Part shown: one piece after another, positions 59,688 to 64,000 of the stretch
How positions within the stretch are numbered: the stretch's first letter is position 1
How the letters are laid out: every line of letters begins with the position of its first letter
DNA from: a virus
Reading direction: 5' to 3' (one strand)
DNA length: 64,000 bases
IMG/VR virus record: IMGVR_UViG_3300013099_000017
Span: 1 to 64,000 of that record
Position numbers and translations under genes: made by a program
Notes under the pieces: generated by a model
Databases searched by the model: none
What the model saw: only the letters and a program-made list of their open reading frames with translations
What the model was told of the DNA's origin: nothing

Positions 59688-59749
59688 CAAATATGTTAAA
59701 GTGTGAGACAATTCACATATTGAAATAAAAAAAGAAAGGAAAATAAATC

Positions 59750-60001
59750 ATGGCAAATTTTAAAGCTCGTTTTGATAATGATACTTTTTTGAATTTTGGA
59801 ACAGTTAATGAAATTGTGAAATCCAAATCAACCGCAGGTGTTTTTATTGAAAGTATTGAAATCAATCCCATTGAATGTGGGGTTTTAACTCCAATAACTT
59901 TTAAATTTCTGGCTTTATTTGAAACTTTAACTTTGGATATAATTAACCGTTTGGAACACGGTGAATTTGATACACTCTTAAATGAAATGGATAGTGTATA
60001 A
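59750..60001 (+). CDS. Small early protein (83 aa)
   Basis: ATG 59750 after AAAGGAAAA. Not recognised. MANFKARFDNDTFLNFGTVN start; alpha/beta pattern with ITFKFLALFETLTLDIINRL. Single gene between regulatory gaps. Confidence 0.6.
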   Translation: MANFKARFDNDTFLNFGTVNEIVKSKSTAGVFIESIEINPIECGVLTPITFKFLALFETLTLDIINRLEHGEFDTLLNEMDSV

Positions 60002-60032
60002 CGAATATGATGGTCAGTATATAATGACATCA

Positions 60033-60094
60033 TGTAAAATCATTTACACTAATGTAGATGGTTTAAGGGACTAACTTATAGGGTATGGATACCC
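60033..60094. repeat. Two inverted repeats upstream of the Gly-rich exported protein
   Basis: TGTAAA-ATCA-TTTACA (60033-60048) and GGGTAT-GG-ATACCC (60081-60094) lie in the 60002-60122 gap. A TATAAT occurs at 60020-60025 without a clear -35. They may be operators for the exported-protein operon. Confidence 0.55.
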
Positions 60095-60122
60095 ACAAAC
60101 TTTAATATTAAGGAAATATAAA

Positions 60123-61205
60123 ATGAAAAATGTAATTTTAAGTGCAATTGTTGCACTAACGCTTGCCTCTGGTGTTGCGTTTGCTACTGGTTATGATTAT
60201 AGTGGTGGTGTTGTAGCTGGATCTCAGGGTTCAGGTGAAGCATCTTCGGGTGGTAATGGTCGAACAGGTGGAACGGTAACTCAATCCTCAACTTCTCAGG
60301 CGTATAATGAAACGGGTGCAACCGCTTCAAGTGTGAAAAACGGTGATAAAGTTGATGTGACTGCTACTACACGTTCTGCTGGTTTTACTGTACAATCTTC
60401 ACAAACTACTCAGCGTGGAAATGCTCAGGGGTCAACGGGATCGTTAGCTGTTCAAGGTGGTTCTGCTAATGCTAACGCTGATGGTAGTGTTCGTGATCGT
60501 GATGGTACTATTAGCTGGGATGGTAATTGGGGAACTGCTAACGCTTCGGGTGATGCTAGTGTATCGTCTAAGTCTGCTCAGGGTTCCGGTGGTTTAACAT
60601 TTTCTTCTGGAAATGGAAAATCTACATATGGTACTGATAGTTATGCAGGAAATGCATCTTATGCAGGTGTTGAAGTTGATGCTGATGCTTCTCGTAATGT
60701 GACAGGTGTGCAATTATCATCTTATGGTGAATCTTTTGGTGGTAATGGACAAATTGTTAATGGTACTCAGCGTGGTAATGCGTTTGGTGTAGCAGGGGCA
60801 ATTGGTGGTCAAGAAGGTTCTGCTCAGGGTAATGCTGGTGGTGGAATTGTATTTGGACAAGCTACTGGTTGGACAAGTGGTGTAGCAGGGGCAGGTCAAG
60901 CATCTAATGCTTCAAATGCTGATGTTAAATCTGGTGGTGTTGTATTTGGTGTTAATGGTGGTGATGCTCGCTCTATTACAAATACAGGCTCATGGAATGG
61001 TTCAAATTCCGGTGTAGTTGGTACTACAACTCCTGATAATAGCTTAACATCTGTTAATACATGGGGCAATGAAGGTGGCGGATCAAATTCCAACACTGTA
61101 AATCGTGATCGTGGCTTTGCAGGTGCAATTGGTGGTGGTAATGCTACTAATAGTGGTTATGGTAATGGTGTAGGTGGTTTCTCTACTTATGGTAATCCTC
61201 AGTAA
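60123..61205 (+). CDS. Exported Gly/Ser/Asn-rich low-complexity protein
   Basis: 360 residues. MKNVILSAIVALTLASGVAF then AT is a Sec signal peptide with an A-x-A-type cleavage region. The mature protein is almost entirely Gly/Ser/Asn/Ala/Thr with repeated TQRGNAxG and GGVVFG/GGIVFG units and very few hydrophobic or Lys residues. It resembles secreted repeat adhesins or beta-helix/fibrous surface proteins rather than an enzyme. GC content is higher than its neighbours. Followed by a strong hairpin. Confidence 0.75.
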   Translation: MKNVILSAIVALTLASGVAFATGYDYSGGVVAGSQGSGEASSGGNGRTGGTVTQSSTSQAYNETGATASSVKNGDKVDVTATTRSAGFTVQSSQTTQRGNAQGSTGSLAVQGGSANANADGSVRDRDGTISWDGNWGTANASGDASVSSKSAQGSGGLTFSSGNGKSTYGTDSYAGNASYAGVEVDADASRNVTGVQLSSYGESFGGNGQIVNGTQRGNAFGVAGAIGGQEGSAQGNAGGGIVFGQATGWTSGVAGAGQASNASNADVKSGGVVFGVNGGDARSITNTGSWNGSNSGVVGTTTPDNSLTSVNTWGNEGGGSNSNTVNRDRGFAGAIGGGNATNSGYGNGVGGFSTYGNPQ

Positions 61206-61213
61206 AGGAAACT

Positions 61214-61253
61214 AATTTATTACACATCATTTAATCATGATGTGTAATAAATT
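61214..61253. terminator. Perfect 17-bp hairpin terminator
   Basis: Arms AATTTATTACACATCAT (61214-61230) and its exact complement (61237-61253) with a 6-base loop, directly after the Gly-rich gene. It separates that gene from the next two exported proteins, perhaps giving different expression levels. Confidence 0.75.
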
Positions 61254-61276
61254 TTAAACAACAAAGGAAATAAATT

Positions 61277-61900
61277 ATGAAAAAAATTATAGTGTTAATG
61301 ATATTAAGTATGTTCTTATTATCATCTAATGTTTTTGCAGATAATAACGGAAATCTTAATCGTGTCTCCGGTGAAACAACTTCTGCTAATGTACAGGGTG
61401 TTCAATCAGGATCATTATCAGGATCATATTTAGGTTTAGATCAATCTGATCATTCTACTACAACTATTGATGCAAGTGATTTAAGTAGAAGTGTACCAAG
61501 TGTATTTTCGGCAGGTGTTACGGCAGGTGGTTCAAATCCATGTATCGTTTCAGTTGGTGGTGGTGCTGGGTGGCAAGGTGCTGGATTTAACTTTGCAAGG
61601 GCTTATAATGATGGTGAATGTCAAGTTCGTGAAAGTTTACGTTTGATTGTTGCTATTTTGCCTAACACAAGTGATGTTGGTTCACAAATGTTAATTCGTG
61701 AAACAGCGTGTCAATCTGATATTTTTTGGCAGTCAATGGAGCGTGTTTATATTGCTACAAAAGATACCCGTTTTTTATGTACAACACCAAGACCAGAAAA
61801 TAAACCAATTGCTATTCGTGATCGTGTTCAGGAAGAAATTATCAGAACACAGGCTCCAAAAAGATCATTTGAATCTCAAAAAATCAACGATGTGTTTTAA
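61277..61900 (+). CDS. Exported protein with four-Cys domain
   Basis: 207 residues. MKKIIVLMILSMFLLSSNVF then AD is a Sec signal peptide. A Ser/Gly-rich linker is followed by a compact domain with Cys at NPCIVS, GECQVR, ETACQS and FLCTTP, probably two disulfides, and GAGFNFARAYND. The charged C-terminus ends KRSFESQKINDVF. Family not recognised. Twelve bases separate its stop from the next exported gene. Confidence 0.7.
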   Translation: MKKIIVLMILSMFLLSSNVFADNNGNLNRVSGETTSANVQGVQSGSLSGSYLGLDQSDHSTTTIDASDLSRSVPSVFSAGVTAGGSNPCIVSVGGGAGWQGAGFNFARAYNDGECQVRESLRLIVAILPNTSDVGSQMLIRETACQSDIFWQSMERVYIATKDTRFLCTTPRPENKPIAIRDRVQEEIIRTQAPKRSFESQKINDVF

Positions 61901-61912
61901 GGGGAAAATGAT

Positions 61913-62149
61913 ATGAAAAAAATATTAATAGCTTTATTTTTAATGTTCAGTTTCAATATTGTTAGTGCTTTGGAAGTTGAACCAGTTGATGAAAATCTTC
62001 CTGATACTGATACATCTGTATTAAAATCAAATGATATGGATGATCCGGTGTTTGGGTTAGGTGATAATTTACAGGGACCGAACTCCCATTTACAATATAA
62101 CACGATACCTGTTTCACAGGGTATGAAGGTTCAACAACCAAAGTTGTAA
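61913..62149 (+). CDS. Small exported acidic protein
   Basis: 78 residues. MKKILIALFLMFSFNIVSAL is a Sec signal; the mature 58 residues are acidic and probably disordered (VEPVDENLPDTDTSVLKSND). It is the third exported product in a row. Followed by a Rho-independent terminator. Confidence 0.65.
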   Translation: MKKILIALFLMFSFNIVSALEVEPVDENLPDTDTSVLKSNDMDDPVFGLGDNLQGPNSHLQYNTIPVSQGMKVQQPKL

Positions 62150-62173
62150 GCGTGTTTGAAATTGTACGATAAT

Positions 62174-62203
62174 AAAAAACATCAAGTGATTGGTGTTTTT
62201 TTG
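62174..62203 (+). terminator. Rho-independent terminator
   Basis: ACATCAA-GTGA-TTGGTGT stem followed by seven T bases, 25 bases after the last exported gene. Classic intrinsic terminator closing the exported-protein operon before element E. Confidence 0.85.
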
Positions 62204-62205
62204 TT

Positions 62206-62254
62206 AATATCCCATTGTGAGTATATACATTTATTAACTAATAAACGATACTAT
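62206..62254 (+). promoter_or_regulatory. Promoter with CCCATTGTGAG palindrome (element E)
   Basis: TATCCCATTGTGAGTATA within 62206-62227, one base off the palindrome, with TACTAT at 62249-62254, 28 bases after it, as in B and C. The -10 overlaps a hairpin AAACGATA/TATCGTTT (62243-62265). The leader TTTTCAAAAGGAAA is a degenerate copy of the shared hairpin. Confidence 0.65.
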
Positions 62255-62294
62255 GCTTATCGTTTAAAGATAAATTTTCAAAAGGAAATAAATA

Positions 62295-62870
62295 ATGAAT
62301 ATTGTTAATGTTGCATTTAAAAATGCAGTTGTTGAAGTATTAGCTCAATATGGTTTTCGTTTAGGTTTAAATAATCTTGATCGCAAATACAATGTGATTT
62401 ATCATGATAATATTGATCGTTTCACATTAGAATATCGTGAATTTCATGGTAGAATCTCACTCCGTTTAGATGGTACAACAATCACAAACTCTCGTAAAAT
62501 TGATTATTATGAAGATGATGAAAAAGCATTAGTCAATCTTACTTCACGGTTGAAACGTATTCTAAAAAATGAACGTGAATATAATGAATTGCGTGTCAAA
62601 CGTGATAATGCAAATCGTGATAATAAAGCGAAAATTGCAGAAAAGATTGATGGTTTCAATAATCGCAAAGGTGGTCATAGTATTGTTGTTGATCCGGATT
62701 CATTGGAAGATGAATATTCTCAATTAACTGTTTTTTATCGTTCATACGAATTTATTGCAAAAGTTGATGAAGAAGGTCTTTTATTTACAAGACAAAATTT
62801 ATTAAATAAACCAACTGAGGATTTACCATTAGATAAGTTGACAGGTATTGTTGATATTTTGGTAGATTAA
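62295..62870 (+). CDS. Early protein (191 aa), unknown function
   Basis: Not recognised. Beta-rich start (FTLEYREFHGRISLRLDGTT), then a charged coiled region (RLKRILKNEREYNELRVKRD) and a C-terminal FYRSYEFIAKVDEEGLLFTR. First gene behind promoter element E, just before the ArdA-like gene. Confidence 0.6.
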   Translation: MNIVNVAFKNAVVEVLAQYGFRLGLNNLDRKYNVIYHDNIDRFTLEYREFHGRISLRLDGTTITNSRKIDYYEDDEKALVNLTSRLKRILKNEREYNELRVKRDNANRDNKAKIAEKIDGFNNRKGGHSIVVDPDSLEDEYSQLTVFYRSYEFIAKVDEEGLLFTRQNLLNKPTEDLPLDKLTGIVDILVD

Positions 62871-62945
62871 TATCTCTTTATGGGTATTCATTATTACATA
62901 ATTAAATGTAATAATGATTTCAAGATTAATTAATAGGAAATAAAA

Positions 62946-63494
62946 ATGACTAAATTATTTACTGCTAAATATGAAAGTGATGAAGATGTTGAATCATTCA
63001 CATTAGAGTTTGATGAAATTGATGAATTATTGGCAATTGTTGAACCAATTGAAGATGATTATTTCATTGATCGGGATGATATTAAAATCACTTGGAATTC
63101 CAATGCTGATGAAGGTGATGAAATTGTCAAGTTTTTGTATAAGTTGAACGATCTTACAATGGATGAAATGGTAAACACTTATGATGGTGATTATGATGAT
63201 TATCTGGAAAATGGTGATCTCTTTTATCAATTCATGTATTTAACTGAATATAATTCATATGATGCTGAAACCGCTATGGAAAAGGCTGATGATGTTTCAA
63301 TTTATCAGGGTGATGCAGAAGATTATGTGGAGCAATTCACAAAAGATTGTAATGGTGAAATTCCACAATTTTTAGAGTTTTATATTAATTGGGAACAAAT
63401 GGCAAGTGATTTTGTTCGTGATGGTGAATTGCTTGAACTTGATGATATTGTCGGTGGTGATAACGTTTGGGTTACTAATGGTAATTCAATGTAA
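62946..63494 (+). CDS. ArdA-like acidic antirestriction protein (putative)
   Basis: 182 residues, extremely acidic. AEDYVEQFTKDCNGEIPQFL then FYINWEQMASDFVRDGEL resembles the C-terminal ArdA domain (YIDYE..ARDL..DG), and an earlier helical DAETAMEKADDVSIYQGD fits the middle domain. ArdA mimics DNA and blocks type I restriction enzymes. The N-terminal third does not clearly match. The charge and tail argue for the call; an unrelated acidic protein is the alternative. Confidence 0.5.
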   Translation: MTKLFTAKYESDEDVESFTLEFDEIDELLAIVEPIEDDYFIDRDDIKITWNSNADEGDEIVKFLYKLNDLTMDEMVNTYDGDYDDYLENGDLFYQFMYLTEYNSYDAETAMEKADDVSIYQGDAEDYVEQFTKDCNGEIPQFLEFYINWEQMASDFVRDGELLELDDIVGGDNVWVTNGNSM

Positions 63495-63504
63495 TATTAA
63501 ATTT

Positions 63505-63579
63505 GGGTCTGTAGTTCAACTGGTCAAACGTGCCACTCATAATGGCTTATTTCAGGTTCGAGTCCTGACAGACCTACCA
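63505..63579 (+). tRNA. tRNA with CAU anticodon (Met or Ile2)
   Basis: 75 bases with encoded CCA. Acceptor GGGTCTG/CAGACCT (G-U closing pair), anticodon loop CTCATAA (CAT), T-arm CAGG-TTCGAGT-CCTG. The CAU anticodon could serve initiator Met, elongator Met or, if modified to lysidine, Ile AUA, which is common in AT-rich genes. Identity elements cannot be resolved here. Confidence 0.88.
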
Positions 63580-63596
63580 AATTGAAGGATTGTATT

Positions 63597-63740
63597 ATGA
63601 AAAAGAATAAAACAAAACAACGTAAATTGCGTAAATGTGAACAGGGTATTAAAACAAAATCTCATAATCGGGGATGTAAATATACACTTGGTGCTAATGG
63701 ATTTGTTCCTTCATTTATAGCTGATTCCTTCCGATTATAA
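63597..63740 (+). CDS. Small basic protein (47 aa)
   Basis: MKKNKTKQRKLRKCEQGIKT start, strongly basic, with two Cys (KCEQG, RGCKY) and a hydrophobic end (FVPSFIADSFRL). GAAGG lies upstream, between it and the tRNA. Possible RNA- or DNA-binding peptide. Confidence 0.5.
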   Translation: MKKNKTKQRKLRKCEQGIKTKSHNRGCKYTLGANGFVPSFIADSFRL

Positions 63741-63743
63741 ATA
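63736..63743 (+). promoter_or_regulatory. Late promoter TATAAATA
   Basis: Exact late element overlapping the end of the basic protein gene, 28 bases before the ATG at 63771, with AAAGGAAAC between. Suggests the secreted protein that follows is made late. Confidence 0.6.
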
Positions 63744-63770
63744 CAAGCATTATATAATAAAGGAAACGTA

Positions 63771-64000
63771 ATGAAAAATGTTTTAATAGCAATAGTATTT
63801 TTTGCAATAATGATTACTATTGGTCAAGTTCGTGCAGAGAGATCACCATTTAATGAAAATTATTATAATCGGATATGGTGTGCAGAAAAAGGTGGGGTTC
63901 CAGAATTCAGATTGGATGATGGTAAACGTGTTGATTGTTTGTTACCGGATTATGCAGTCGAAGCAGATTGGGCTAATTATAAAGCCTATGAATCAATTGG
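63771..64000 (+). CDS. Secreted nuclease-like protein, cut by window end
   Basis: First 76 residues only. MKNVLIAIVFFAIMITIGQV then RAE is a Sec signal peptide. The mature start (WCAEKGGVPEFRLDDGKRVD, CLLPDYAVEADWANY, YESIG) resembles a family with E-x-x-L-x-D-G-x-x-V-D-C-L...A-(I/V)-E-x-D, a likely PD-(D/E)xK nuclease-type fold. The D and E-x-D could be catalytic. The C-terminal Lys region lies beyond the window. Confidence 0.55.
   Translation, partial: MKNVLIAIVFFAIMITIGQVRAERSPFNENYYNRIWCAEKGGVPEFRLDDGKRVDCLLPDYAVEADWANYKAYESI

Noticed and set aside
59713-60033. 106-residue minus-strand open frame
   Set aside because: Antisense shadow of the plus-strand gene at 59750, which has a clear ribosome-binding site and normal codon use.
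60717-61096. Minus-strand frames opposite the Gly-rich protein
   Set aside because: Products of the repetitive composition (poor stop density on the opposite strand), no start signals.

Overview
The window is a contiguous piece of a strongly AT-rich, T4-like (contractile-tailed) bacteriophage genome. The evidence is a long run of recognisable T4-type proteins in largely T4-like order: baseplate gp25, gp6 and gp8; UvsY, UvsW, late sigma gp55, gp47, gp46, clamp gp45, clamp loader gp44 and gp62, RegA, dsDNA-binding DsbA, polymerase gp43 and UvsX. T4-type late promoter elements (TATAAATA) and many very small, overlapping early genes support this. The virion proteins look more like those of cyanophage/marine T4 relatives than of T4 itself. 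The host cannot be named. Consensus sigma-70 promoters, lipoprotein and Sec signals, and FNR-type boxes suggest a Gram-negative proteobacterium (inference).

Layout. 1-20.4 kb (plus strand): virion module with a LamG-like protein cut by the window edge, a 1136-residue TGE-repeat protein, a PAAR spike tip, baseplate wedge proteins, a 1946-residue DUF4815-type protein and several fibre-like proteins. 20.4-21.5 kb (minus strand): UvsY, a tail-tube-fold protein and a small gene. 21.5-24.5 kb: regulatory-rich stretch around uvsW with late promoters on both strands, a homing-endonuclease-like remnant, and two near-identical copies of a leftward promoter-plus-hairpin cassette. 24.5-41.5 kb (plus strand): replication, recombination and transcription core, interrupted by an RNA/ADP-ribose island (macro domain, Thg1-like, RlmN-like) between clamp and clamp loader, and by two small tail-sheath-C-terminus-like proteins between gp44 and gp62. 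41.5-59.3 kb: dense early/middle region of small genes with tandem paralog pairs, nucleotide genes (MazZ-like, dCMP deaminase, ThyX), a lipoprotein and small membrane proteins. 59.3-64 kb: two tRNA genes, three consecutive exported proteins, an ArdA-like acidic protein and the start of a secreted nuclease-like protein.

How it works together. Early/middle transcription would use host sigma-70 promoters. Several carry one of two shared upstream palindromes at a nearly fixed distance from the -10: CCCATTGTGGG, centred near -45, or an FNR-like box TTGATCTAGATCAA, centred near -41. Many of these transcripts share a leader whose ribosome-binding site lies in a small TTCC-AAAA-GGAA hairpin. RegA is encoded here too, so post-transcriptional control is likely. 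gp55 with clamp gp45 would switch on TATAAATA late promoters, including the one in front of uvsW.

Most interesting points: the two promoter-element families, the duplicated promoter/hairpin cassette, the stand-alone sheath-like proteins, the macro-Thg1-RlmN island, the exported Gly/Asn-rich protein cluster, and two small genes of similar N-terminus each split by a frameshift at about the same place.
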